This document shows, piece after piece, positions 28,335 to 37,022 of a stretch of 64,000 nt of DNA (positions are counted from its first letter, which is position 1; the number at the start of each line of letters is the position of its first letter). Both the position numbers and the translations under genes were made by a program. The stretch is from Variovorax sp. J2L1-78 (GTDB lineage Bacteria; Pseudomonadota; Gammaproteobacteria; Burkholderiales; Burkholderiaceae_C), in assembly GCF_030317205.1 (NCBI RefSeq), contig NZ_JASZYB010000001.1, forward strand, positions 2,294,001 to 2,358,000, read 5' to 3'. The notes beneath the pieces were generated by a model. It had not been told where the DNA came from. It did not search any database and saw nothing but the letters and a program-made list of their open reading frames with translations.

Positions 28335-29213
28335 GTGACCGCTCCCGACTTCCCGATCTTCGACAGCTCCGACTTCAGCGGTGAGGAAGGGGCGTTCTAT
28401 TTCGACCTGGTGCGGCTGGAAGACCGGCCCGACATCCCGCGCGGCTTTCCGCACCGCCACAACTACTACCACCTGCTGTGGATGAGCGAAGCGGCCGGCA
28501 CGCACCTGCTGGATTTCGAGAGCTTCGAGGCACGCGCCAACGCGGTGTTTTTCGTCTCCCCCGGCCAGTTGCACGCCTGGGCTTCGACGGTGCAGCCCAA
28601 GGGCTTCGTCATCAACTTCAGCACCGAATTCTTCGTGCAGATGTTCCCGCGCTCCGACGAGATCGCGCAGTACCCCTTCTTCCATGTCGCCTCCGATGCG
28701 CCGGTGCTCTACCTCGAACAGGCGCAGCACGACGCGCTGCTGCCGCTGCTGCTCGAGATGGAAAAGGAAATGCTCGGCCGGGCCGAGGCGCGCCTGGACA
28801 TCGTGCGCTCCTACCTCCTGGTGCTGCTAACGCGGCTGCGCCGGCTGTACCCGGAAACCACGCGCGAGGGCGCGTCGCCGCAAAGCCATTCGCTCACCAA
28901 ACGCTTCAAGCTGCTGATCGACCAGCACTACCTCGACTTCGGCCCGCTGCGCGACTACGCCGAGCGCCTGCACGTGACGGAGCGGCAGCTCAACGACGCG
29001 GTCAAGCGCACGCTGGGCAAGACGGCCGGGCTGCTGGTGCAGGAGCGGCTGGTGCTCGAAGCCAAACGCCTGCTGAGCAACACCGACATGGGCGTCGCCG
29101 AGATCGCCTTCCACCTGCGCTTCGAGGACCATGCCTACTTCGGCCGCTTCTTCAAGAAGCACACGGCGCTGACGCCGGGCGAATTCAAGAAGCGCTACGC
29201 GGGGCCAGGGTAA
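28335..29213 (+). CDS. AraC-family transcriptional regulator
   Basis: The product has 292 residues. The N-terminal half is a cupin-like sensor (PHRHNYYHLLWM, FVSPGQLHAW). The C-terminal half carries two HTH motifs (LRDYAERLHVTERQLNDAVKR; MGVAEIAFHLRFEDHAYFGR) and ends with an AraC-type FKKHTALTPGEFKKRY. The start is a GTG at 28335; the only nearby ATG (28309) is out of frame. It probably controls the Bug/NIPSNAP pair downstream, but it also faces xdhA. Confidence 0.85.
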   Translation: MTAPDFPIFDSSDFSGEEGAFYFDLVRLEDRPDIPRGFPHRHNYYHLLWMSEAAGTHLLDFESFEARANAVFFVSPGQLHAWASTVQPKGFVINFSTEFFVQMFPRSDEIAQYPFFHVASDAPVLYLEQAQHDALLPLLLEMEKEMLGRAEARLDIVRSYLLVLLTRLRRLYPETTREGASPQSHSLTKRFKLLIDQHYLDFGPLRDYAERLHVTERQLNDAVKRTLGKTAGLLVQERLVLEAKRLLSNTDMGVAEIAFHLRFEDHAYFGRFFKKHTALTPGEFKKRYAGPG

Positions 29214-29329
29214 GCCCCTAGTCGGCGCGGTCGAAAAGTACCACGCACGCTCCCAATCGTCCTACCACCCGACGGACGAGCCTGCCTAGAGTTGACGCAT
29301 CCTCAGCGACAACATCCAGGAGACAAAAA

Positions 29330-30307
29330 ATGAACACCTTGCTGCGGGCCTCGGCCCTCGCGGCGCTGGCCGCCTGCGCGCTGGCCACGGCCCACGCCCA
29401 AGCCCCCGCCGACTTCCCGTCGCGGCCGATCAAGATCATCGTGCCCTTCGCCGCCGGCGGTGCCACCGACGTGATCGCACGCGTGGTGGGTCAGAAGGTG
29501 GCCGACCAGCTGGGCCAGCCGGTCGTGGTCGACAACAAGGCCGGCGCCAACGGCAACATCGGTGCGGTGGCGGTGGCACGCGCCGCACCCGACGGGTACA
29601 CGATCCTGATGGCGACTTCCAGCCACGCCATCAACGCGACGCTCTACAAGAAGCTCGACTACAGCCTGACGAAGGACTTCGTCGGCCTGTCGAACCTGGC
29701 CTCGGTGCCGCTGGTGCTGGTGGTGAACCCCGGCGTGTCGGCACGCAATGCCGCCGAGTTCGCGGCCCTGGCCAAGGCGCAAGGCGACAAGCTCAACTTC
29801 GCCTCCGGCGGGACCGGCACCGCGTCGCACCTGGCCGGCGAGCAGTTCAACACCATCGTCGGCGCCCGCATGCTGCACGTGCCGTACAAGGGCGGCGCCG
29901 TGGCCCAGACCGACCTGATCGGCGGCCAGGTGCAGGCGATGTTCGCCAACCTCCCCGAAGTGCTGTCGCAGGTGCAGGCCGGCAAGCTGCGCCCGCTGGC
30001 CGTCACCGGCAAGGCGCGGCGCCCCAACCTGCCCAACGTGCCGACCTTTGCCGAGTCCGGCTATCCGCAGATGGACACGCGCTCGTGGTTCGGCCTGTTC
30101 GCGCCGGCCGGCACGCCGGCACCGATCGTCGCCAAACTGTCGGCCTCCATCGCCCAGGCCGTGGCCGACCCGGCCGTGCAGGCCCGCCTCAAGGAGCTCG
30201 GCGCCGACCCGATCGGCGACCGCCACGAAGCCTTCCAGCCCTTCGTCGCCCAGGAAGTGACGCGTTGGGGCGCGCTGGTGGAACGCTCCGGCGCCACCGC
30301 CGACTGA
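29330..30307 (+). CDS. Bug/TTT-family periplasmic solute receptor
   Basis: The product has 325 residues. A signal peptide ends near AHAQ. Bug motifs follow: IKIIVPFAAGGATDVIAR, VVVDNKAGANGNIG, AAPDGYTILMA and HVPYKGGAVAQTDLIGGQV. It binds a carboxylate-type ligand in the periplasm. CCAGGAGAC precedes the ATG. It follows the AraC gene and precedes a NIPSNAP gene. No membrane partner is present. Confidence 0.88.
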   Translation: MNTLLRASALAALAACALATAHAQAPADFPSRPIKIIVPFAAGGATDVIARVVGQKVADQLGQPVVVDNKAGANGNIGAVAVARAAPDGYTILMATSSHAINATLYKKLDYSLTKDFVGLSNLASVPLVLVVNPGVSARNAAEFAALAKAQGDKLNFASGGTGTASHLAGEQFNTIVGARMLHVPYKGGAVAQTDLIGGQVQAMFANLPEVLSQVQAGKLRPLAVTGKARRPNLPNVPTFAESGYPQMDTRSWFGLFAPAGTPAPIVAKLSASIAQAVADPAVQARLKELGADPIGDRHEAFQPFVAQEVTRWGALVERSGATAD

Positions 30308-30338
30308 TTTCAACTCTGCCTTTGCCCCCAAGGAAACC

Positions 30339-30662
30339 ATGCTCTACGACGTCCGCACGTACACCTGCCGCCCCGGCACCCTCAAGCGCCACCTGGCCCT
30401 CTACGCCGAGCACGGCTACGACACGCAGCGCCGCCACCTCGGCGAGCCGCTGGCCTACCTGCAGACCGAGACCGGCAACGTCAACAGCTACACGCACATC
30501 TGGGTGTTCGCCGACGCGGCCGACCGTGCGGCCAAGCGCGCCGCCATGCAGCGCGACCCGGCCTGGGCCGGCTACCTCGACAAGAGCGCCGAAGCGGCCT
30601 ACCTGGTGTCGCAGGAAACCCGCCTGATGGTGCCGACGGCCTTCTTCAAGCCCCAGCCCTGA
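30339..30662 (+). CDS. NIPSNAP-family small protein
   Basis: The product has 107 residues. The start MLYDVRTYTCRPGTLKRHL and the later SYTHIWVFADAADRAAKR are typical of the NIPSNAP ferredoxin-like alpha/beta-barrel domain. In bacteria these small proteins often sit in degradation operons, with no settled enzymatic role. It lies 31 bases after the Bug gene, so it is probably in the same transcript. Confidence 0.8.
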   Translation: MLYDVRTYTCRPGTLKRHLALYAEHGYDTQRRHLGEPLAYLQTETGNVNSYTHIWVFADAADRAAKRAAMQRDPAWAGYLDKSAEAAYLVSQETRLMVPTAFFKPQP

Positions 30663-30672
30663 GCCCCGCGCG

Positions 30673-31926
30673 CTACGCGACCACGTCGCGCAGCATCATC
30701 AGCACCGCGAAACCCATCAGCGCGGTGCCGACCCAGCCCAGCCAGCGGGTGCGGCGGCTGGCGACGAAGGCGCCCATCACCTTCTCGCGGGCCACCAGCA
30801 TCATCATGGCCGCCATGATCGGCACGGCGACCACGCCATTGATGACGGCGCTCCAGTAGAGCGCCTTCATCGGGTCGACCGGCGTGAAGTCGAGCGCGGT
30901 GCCGGCCAGGGTGGCGATGCCGATGATGGCGTAGAACCTCTTCGCCTCGTGCCAGTGGCGCTCCAGCCCCTCTTCCCAGCCGAAGGCCTCGGCCACCGCG
31001 TAGGCCGCCGACGAGGCCAGCACCGGCACGGCCAGCAGGCCGGTGGCGATGATGCCGCCCGCAAAGAGCCAGAAGGCGAAGTCGCCGGCCAGCGGCCGCA
31101 GGGCTTCGGCGGCCTGCGCCGCCGACGTGACGTCGTGGATGCCGGCCTTGAACAGCACCGCGCCGCCCACCACCATCACGAAGAAGGCGATGGCGTTCGA
31201 GAAGATCATGCCGATCCAGGTGTCGAGCTTCACGCGGCGCAGAGCCCGCCAGACCTCGGCGTCGCTGCCGCGTCGGCCACCCTTCTGGCGCAACTCCTCG
31301 ACCTCCTGCGAGGCCTGCCAGAAGAAGAGATAGGGCGAGATGGTCGTGCCCAGCAGCGCCACGATCATCATCCAGTAGTCGCTGCGCCACTGCAGCTTCG
31401 GCACGACGAGGTCGTGCAGCACGCGGCCCCAGGGCACATCCACCACGAACACCGCCGCCACATAGGCGAACAGGGTGAGCGTGAGCCACTTGAGGATGTG
31501 CGCCAGCCGCCGGTACGGCACGAAGACCTGCAGCAGCACGGTCACTGCGCCGAACGCCAGCGAGTGGAAGTGCTGGCCGCCGCCGACCACCAGCTGCAGC
31601 GCCTCGCCCATGGCACCGATGTCCGCGGCGATGTTGATGGTGTTCGCGATCACCAGCAGCCCGACCAGCCCCAGCAGCAACCAGCGCGGCATGTGGTCGC
31701 GCAAGTTGGCCGCCACGCCCTGGCCCGTGACCCGGCCGATGCGCGCCGACACCATCTGGATAGCGATCATGAAGGGCAGCGAGAGGAACACGGTCCACAG
31801 CAGGCCGGTGCCGAACTGCGCGCCGGCCTGGGTGTAGGTGGCGATGCCGGAGGGATCGTCGTCAGCGGCACCGGTGACGACGCCCGGGCCGACGTGGCGC
31901 AGGAAAGAGGGGATGCGTTTTTTCAC
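30673..31926 (-). CDS. Nramp-family divalent-cation transporter with altered metal motifs
   Basis: The product has 417 residues and about 11 membrane helices. The helix-1 motif is DDDPSGIATYTQAGAQFG where classical Nramp has DPGN, and the helix-6 region reads GTTISPYLFFWQ where Mn/Fe transporters have the M-P-H motif. The Met that selects transition metals is therefore absent. It belongs to the divergent Nramp group, some members of which carry Mg or other ions. The start is a GTG at 31926, just before KKRIPSFLRHVGPG. It is 53 bases downstream of the kinase gene on the same strand. Confidence 0.82.
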   Translation of the reverse strand: MKKRIPSFLRHVGPGVVTGAADDDPSGIATYTQAGAQFGTGLLWTVFLSLPFMIAIQMVSARIGRVTGQGVAANLRDHMPRWLLLGLVGLLVIANTINIAADIGAMGEALQLVVGGGQHFHSLAFGAVTVLLQVFVPYRRLAHILKWLTLTLFAYVAAVFVVDVPWGRVLHDLVVPKLQWRSDYWMMIVALLGTTISPYLFFWQASQEVEELRQKGGRRGSDAEVWRALRRVKLDTWIGMIFSNAIAFFVMVVGGAVLFKAGIHDVTSAAQAAEALRPLAGDFAFWLFAGGIIATGLLAVPVLASSAAYAVAEAFGWEEGLERHWHEAKRFYAIIGIATLAGTALDFTPVDPMKALYWSAVINGVVAVPIMAAMMMLVAREKVMGAFVASRRTRWLGWVGTALMGFAVLMMLRDVVA

Positions 31927-31979
31927 GGGCGCGACGCTATCACGCGCGCGTTCGCGCCAGCGGGGCTGGGCGGCCGGAC

Positions 31980-33275
31980 TCAGGCGTTGCCGTGCACCAG
32001 CCGCTCGAAGAAGTCCTCGCCGCCCATCTGGCCGCCCTTGAGCGCGATCTCCAGGCCGTCGAGGCCCGGCGATTCGCTGTGCAGACGGCACAGGGCGACG
32101 CCCGGCGCCAGCGACGCACGGTACGACAGGCCCCAGGCATCGAGCGCCTGCACCGCATGGCTGGAGGTGTCGCCGCCGGCGACGCCGACGCGCGACAGCG
32201 CCACGGACGACAGCACGCCGGCCAGCAGCTCGCCACCGGCCCGCGCGAGCGCACGTGCCGACACGCCGGTGTCGGACGCGGGTGCCGCACCCGGCCGCAC
32301 GGTGCAGGCGAGCACGTGGCGGCCCTGTGCCAGCAGGGCGGCGACGCGGCCGATCGCCTCGGTGCGCGCGCGCGCATCGATCACCAGCCGCTGCGGGTCG
32401 AGCCACACCGTCTCGAAGGACCGGGCCGCCGCGACCTGCCGCGCCGTGACCGGCGACAGGCTGCCGGCCAGCACCAGCACCGGGCCACGCGCCGGCGCCA
32501 CCCGGGCGGGCGTGTGCGGTGCCGTCGCCAGTTGCGGCGCCAGGGCCTGCACCACGCTGCTGGGGCCGACGGCGAGCAGCGAGGCCGCCTCGGCCTGCGC
32601 CCACAGCACGCGGCCGATGGCCTGCAGATGCGCGTTCTCGGCCACGTCGAACAGCACCGCGCCGGAGGCCGGCGCGCGCCAGGCCTCGAAGCCCTGCGCG
32701 TACTGCGGGTAGGGCAGCGAACGCACATCGACCAGGCCCTGCAAGGCGAGGTGACGACGCAGATCGGCCTCGTGCATCGGCGTGACCGGGTGCCGGCTCA
32801 TCGTCGGGTGGCGATCGATGCGGTGCACCTCGCCACCGCTGCCTGCCGCGGCGAAGAGGTGGCCGAACAGGCAGTAGCGCTCCAGGTCCGGCTGGCCGCC
32901 GACGATGGCGGTCCACGGCGCGTCGACCGCCGGCCGCAGCGTGTCGATGGCGACGCCGATGCTGCCCACCTCGGGCGCGCTGTCGAAGGTCGAGCAGGTC
33001 TTGTAGTGCAGCACGCGCGCGCCGAGGCGGCGGAACAGCGCGGCCACCGGCGCGAGCTCGGCGCGCATCTCATCGGGCGCCATCGAGCGCGCCGCGCCGG
33101 CGATGCCGATGCAGTCGAGCGCACCCGCCGCGTCGAGCTGCGCCGGCGTCGGCACGCGCAGGAACAACAGCGTGCGCAGCCCGGCCCGCGCGCCGGTCGC
33201 CAGCGTGTCGGTGGCGCCGGTGAAGTCGTCGCCGTAGTAGACGATGGCCGGTGCCACGCGCGTCGGCGCGCTCAT
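31980..33275 (-). CDS. four-carbon/sugar-acid kinase, DUF1537 family (OiaK/OtnK-like)
   Basis: The product has 431 residues. The N-terminal motif YYGDDFTGATDT (about residues 13-24) and the C-terminal GGDTSSHAVQAL and LKGGQMGGEDFF are the substrate and ATP signatures of DUF1537 kinases. These phosphorylate four-carbon sugar acids or 3-oxo-isoapionate. The ATG at 33275 overlaps the stop of the RuBisCO-like gene as ATGA. Adjacency to a RuBisCO-like protein is the arrangement described for the isoapionate branch of D-apiose breakdown, which favours an OiaK-type role. Confidence 0.85.
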   Translation of the reverse strand: MSAPTRVAPAIVYYGDDFTGATDTLATGARAGLRTLLFLRVPTPAQLDAAGALDCIGIAGAARSMAPDEMRAELAPVAALFRRLGARVLHYKTCSTFDSAPEVGSIGVAIDTLRPAVDAPWTAIVGGQPDLERYCLFGHLFAAAGSGGEVHRIDRHPTMSRHPVTPMHEADLRRHLALQGLVDVRSLPYPQYAQGFEAWRAPASGAVLFDVAENAHLQAIGRVLWAQAEAASLLAVGPSSVVQALAPQLATAPHTPARVAPARGPVLVLAGSLSPVTARQVAAARSFETVWLDPQRLVIDARARTEAIGRVAALLAQGRHVLACTVRPGAAPASDTGVSARALARAGGELLAGVLSSVALSRVGVAGGDTSSHAVQALDAWGLSYRASLAPGVALCRLHSESPGLDGLEIALKGGQMGGEDFFERLVHGNA

Positions 33276-34540
33276 CGCTGGCCGAAGAAGGCCAGCGCCG
33301 CGGCCAGCTCGGGCGCGCTGCGCGCCGCCTCGTCCAGCGGCGTGCCGGCACGCGCGGCGGCCCAGGCCTGGCGGATGCTGGCCACGCCCGCGGCCGGCCC
33401 CTGCGGGTGCGCGAGGATGCCGCCGCCCGACATGAAGAGCAGGTCGTCGCTGCCGATCGCGGACCAGGTCGCGGGCACGGTGCCGGCCCACTGGCCGGAC
33501 GAGAAGGCCGGCATCACGCGGTCGTCGACACCCTCGGCCAGCGGCGTGAAGCAGTCCTGCGCCGATGCAATGACTTCCTCGTCGGGCTGCGAGAACTTGC
33601 CCTGCAGCCCGTGCACATGCATGTGGTCGACGCCGGCCAGCCGCCACAGCGTCTGGTAGGCCTGAAAGGATATGCCCAGCAACGGGTGGCGCGACAGCGC
33701 GCCGAAGCCGTTGCGATGGCCGTGCAGCGCCAGCGGCGTGTGGCGGCGCAGCGTCTGGATGGCGGAATGGCCGCACCAGTTGAGGCTGGCCATGACGCAG
33801 GAGCCGCCCTCGCGCTCGACCAGGTCGGCGTGGCGCTTCATGGCGTCGGTCTCGTCGGTGATGTTGAAGGCCACCATCACGTGCTTGCCGGTGCGCGCCT
33901 GGTGCGCACGCACCACCGCCATCACGGCCGGCACGCGCTCGGCCAGCGGCGCGTGGTCGGGGTCGGCGCAGACCTCGTCGTCCTTGATGAAGTCGACGCC
34001 GGCCGCGCAGAGGCGGCCGACCAGCTCGGCCGTCTCGGCCGCCGAGAAGCCGACGTTCGGCTTGATGATGGTGCCGACCAGTGCACCGCTCGCCACGCCG
34101 GTGGCGCGGCGCGTGCCCGCGATGCCGACCCGCGGCAGTTCGAAGCGAGCGCGGTACGCAGCGGGCACATGCACCGTTTCCAGCCGCAGGCCGCTGACCT
34201 CGCCCAAATCGTAGAGATTGCCCGCCACCGTCGCGGCCAGCGTCGGCAGGTTGGCGCCGATGTTGGCGACCGGGAAGGAGATCTCGACACGCGCGCGCCG
34301 CCACGGGCCCTGCGTGCCCTTGCGCTCCAGCAGCGCGTTGGGCAGGCTCGGCGCATTCACGGACTCGAGTTCGACGATCGACTCGACCGTCGCGCGGGCC
34401 CGCGCCCGCAGCGCATCGGTCTCGCCCTCGACGCGCGTGAAGGTGCCGCACGACTGCTCGCCGGCCATCACCTCGGCCACCTTCTCGGGCGGCTCGGGCG
34501 TCTCGATCAGGTAGCTGGCGCGGATGCGTTCGGTGGCCAT
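33272..34540 (-). CDS. RuBisCO-like protein (OiaX/ApdA-like group)
   Basis: The product has 422 residues from the ATG at 34540; a GTG three codons earlier overlaps the upstream stop as GTGA and is also possible. The carbamylated-Lys and metal motif is intact: FIKDDE with K186, D188 and E189. K160 in GTIIKPN matches RuBisCO K175, but the K177 position is N162. Loop-6 Lys is K315 (HGLQGKFSQ). True CO2 fixation is not expected. With a DUF1537 kinase downstream and TRAP uptake genes upstream, it likely acts on a phosphorylated 3-oxo sugar acid. Confidence 0.85.
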   Translation of the reverse strand: MATERIRASYLIETPEPPEKVAEVMAGEQSCGTFTRVEGETDALRARARATVESIVELESVNAPSLPNALLERKGTQGPWRRARVEISFPVANIGANLPTLAATVAGNLYDLGEVSGLRLETVHVPAAYRARFELPRVGIAGTRRATGVASGALVGTIIKPNVGFSAAETAELVGRLCAAGVDFIKDDEVCADPDHAPLAERVPAVMAVVRAHQARTGKHVMVAFNITDETDAMKRHADLVEREGGSCVMASLNWCGHSAIQTLRRHTPLALHGHRNGFGALSRHPLLGISFQAYQTLWRLAGVDHMHVHGLQGKFSQPDEEVIASAQDCFTPLAEGVDDRVMPAFSSGQWAGTVPATWSAIGSDDLLFMSGGGILAHPQGPAAGVASIRQAWAAARAGTPLDEAARSAPELAAALAFFGQR

Positions 34541-34545
34541 CGCGC

Positions 34546-35088
34546 TCACAGCTTCGAGAGATCGGGGAAGGGGCGCACCGGGTCGGTGGCGCCGTCCCAG
34601 GTCTTGGAGGTTTCGCGGATCAGGTCGAACATCCGGCCCTTGGGGCCGGCGACTTCCGACAGCTCGATCACCGTGCCCGGGTGGTACTCGGTGTCGAAGT
34701 AGATGAAGCGCCCGCGCGCGCCGACCTCGCCGCTCATCTTGGGCTTGAAGCCCTGCTCGAGCAGGCGCTCGACGTCGGCGTCATAGCTTTCCGTCCAGTA
34801 GGCGACGTGCTGCAGCCCGGTGCGGCCGGCCTGCAGGAAGTCGCGGTACATCGAGGGCACGTCGTTGCGCGTCTGGATCAGTTCGACCTGCACGAAGCCC
34901 GAGTTGGCGAGCGCCACCGAGTTGTGCGGCTCGTACGACTGGCCGTCGTACCGGTAGTTCACGATCGGCACCTTGGGGTTGTAGTACCAGGGGCCGACGC
35001 CCAGCGTCTTGCTCCAGTAGTCCATAGCGGCTTCGATGTCGTGCACGACATAGCCCAGCTGGCGGATCTCTCCGAAATGGCGGCTCAT
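34546..35088 (-). CDS. VOC-superfamily (glyoxalase-fold) enzyme
   Basis: The product has 180 residues. It has two VOC modules: QLGYVVHDIEAAMDYWSKTLGVGPW at the N-terminus and LQHVAYWTESYDADVERLLEQGF in the second half, with an ETEYHPGTVIELSE-like metal strand near residues 135-150. VOC enzymes include epimerases, dioxygenases and lyases. The substrate here is unknown. Its position between TRAP permease and RuBisCO-like genes makes a step on the same sugar acid likely. The ATG at 35088 has GGAAAA upstream. Confidence 0.75.
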   Translation of the reverse strand: MSRHFGEIRQLGYVVHDIEAAMDYWSKTLGVGPWYYNPKVPIVNYRYDGQSYEPHNSVALANSGFVQVELIQTRNDVPSMYRDFLQAGRTGLQHVAYWTESYDADVERLLEQGFKPKMSGEVGARGRFIYFDTEYHPGTVIELSEVAGPKGRMFDLIRETSKTWDGATDPVRPFPDLSKL

Positions 35089-35134
35089 TGTGGTTTTCCG
35101 TGTGTGAGTGCGGTGGAGGGGAATGCGGCGATGA

Positions 35135-37015
35135 CTACTTCGCCAGGAAGCCGGTCGAGAACCAGGGCACGGCCGCCACCAGCACCAGCCCGACGAGCAG
35201 GGCCAGCATGTAGCCGCCGATGTACTTCATGCCTTCGTTCGGGTCGACCTTGGCGACCGCGCAGGCGCCGTAGTAGCCCACGCCGATGGGCGGTGCGAAC
35301 AGGCCGATGCCCATCGCGAAGATCACGACCATCGCGTAGTGCACCGGGTGCACGCCGGCCGCCTGCGCGATGGGGAACAGCAGCGGCCCGAACAGCACGA
35401 TGGCCGGGATGCCTTCGAGCACGCAACCCAGCACGATGAAGGCGAGGATCGATATCGCGAGGAAGCCGTACGAGCCACCCGGAATGGCCGCCATCCAGCG
35501 CGCCAGGTCGGTCGAGAAGCCCGACTGCGTGAGACCCCAGGCCATGGCCGTGGCGCAGCCGACGATGAACATGATCGCGCCCGAGAGCGAGGCCGTCTCG
35601 ACCAGCATCGGCTTCAGGCGTCGCCAGTCGAACTGGCGGTAGAGGAGCAGCCCCGCCAGCGCCGAATACACGATGCCGATGGTCGACACCTCGGTGGCCG
35701 TCGCCACGCCTTCGACCACCGCCGCACGGATGACGAAGGGCAGCGCCACCGCCGGCAGCGCCACGATGAAGAAGCGGCCGATCTGCGCGCGCGAGTAGCG
35801 GGCGACGGCGCTCAGGTCTTCCTTGCGGTAGCGCCACCACACCACGCTGCACAGGCACAGGCCGAGCACCAGCGCGGGCACCATGCCCCCGGTGAACAGC
35901 GCCGCGATCGACACGCCCGTGACCGAGCCGATGGTGATGAGCACGATCGACGGCGGAATGGTTTCGGTCTGCGCGCCGGTGGCCGACAGCAGCGCCACCA
36001 GGTCGCCCGGCTTGGCGCCGCGCTTCTTCATCTCGGGGAACAGCACCGGCGCGATGGCCGCCATGTCGGCGATCTTCGAGCCCGAGATGCCCGACACCAG
36101 GTACATCGCGCCGACCAGCACGTACGAGAGGCCGCCGCGCACGTGGCCCAGCAGACTGGCGAGGAACTGGATCATGGCCTTGGCCATGCCGGTCATCTCG
36201 ATGAGTGCACCCAGGAAGATGAAGAGCGGCACCGCCAGCATGATGAGGTGCGACATGCCCTCGTCCATGCGGCCGACCATGACCACCATCGGCGTCGAGG
36301 TGGTGAGCGCCAGGTAGCCGAAGGTGGCCAGCGCGAACGAGAAGGCGATCGGCACGCCCGAGAACACGTTCACCGCCACGATCACCAGGAAGAACACGAC
36401 CAGGTTCAGCTTGCCCAGCGGCGCGAACAGCGGGCGCGCCAGCCAGAACGCAGCAACGACCAGCGCGACGACGCCGAGCGTGACCGCGATCTCGCGTGCG
36501 CTGGAGAAGCGCAGCAGCCGCAGCGCGCCGAAGACGATCATCAGCGCGACGCCGACCGGAATGGCCGCGGCGCGCCAGGCGTTGCTGATCTCCAGCGCCG
36601 GCGTGACGATGAAAGCCTCGTCGGCCGCGTATTCGTAGGCGGGCCACAGCACCAGCGCCAGGAAGGCGAGCGACGCCGCGATGGCCAGCGCCTCGAGCAT
36701 GCGGCGCGCCGACGGGCTCACCTTGCCGACGACCGCCGTCATGCGCATGTGCTCGCCGCGCCGCAGCGCCACCACGGCGCCGAGCATCGACAGCCACAGG
36801 AAGAAGATCGAGGCGAGTTCGTCCGACCACACCAGCGGCGCATGGAAGGCGTAGCGCGCGACCACGCCGGCGAACAGCACGACGATCTCGACCAGCACCA
36901 GCGCGGCGGCGATGGCTTCGATCACCGCGCCCAGCCGCCGGTCGATGCGGTCGGCGATGCCGGTGAACGAATTGGCCGGCGCGGCGCCGAGCTCGACAAC
37001 AGAGGCGATCGACAT
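35135..37015 (-). CDS. TRAP transporter permease, fused DctQ-DctM
   Basis: The product has 626 residues. The first about 180 residues are a DctQ-like four-helix subunit (ARYAFHAPLVWSDELASIFF, the usual W-x-E motif). The rest is a DctM-like permease with the motifs FIFLGALIEMTG, GSKIADMAAIAPVLFPEM, GAQTETIPPSIVL and FAPPIGVGYYGAC. It imports an organic acid with sodium, using the receptor encoded seven bases upstream. The fused form is common. Confidence 0.88.
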   Translation of the reverse strand: MSIASVVELGAAPANSFTGIADRIDRRLGAVIEAIAAALVLVEIVVLFAGVVARYAFHAPLVWSDELASIFFLWLSMLGAVVALRRGEHMRMTAVVGKVSPSARRMLEALAIAASLAFLALVLWPAYEYAADEAFIVTPALEISNAWRAAAIPVGVALMIVFGALRLLRFSSAREIAVTLGVVALVVAAFWLARPLFAPLGKLNLVVFFLVIVAVNVFSGVPIAFSFALATFGYLALTTSTPMVVMVGRMDEGMSHLIMLAVPLFIFLGALIEMTGMAKAMIQFLASLLGHVRGGLSYVLVGAMYLVSGISGSKIADMAAIAPVLFPEMKKRGAKPGDLVALLSATGAQTETIPPSIVLITIGSVTGVSIAALFTGGMVPALVLGLCLCSVVWWRYRKEDLSAVARYSRAQIGRFFIVALPAVALPFVIRAAVVEGVATATEVSTIGIVYSALAGLLLYRQFDWRRLKPMLVETASLSGAIMFIVGCATAMAWGLTQSGFSTDLARWMAAIPGGSYGFLAISILAFIVLGCVLEGIPAIVLFGPLLFPIAQAAGVHPVHYAMVVIFAMGIGLFAPPIGVGYYGACAVAKVDPNEGMKYIGGYMLALLVGLVLVAAVPWFSTGFLAK

Positions 37016-37022
37016 CGGCGGG

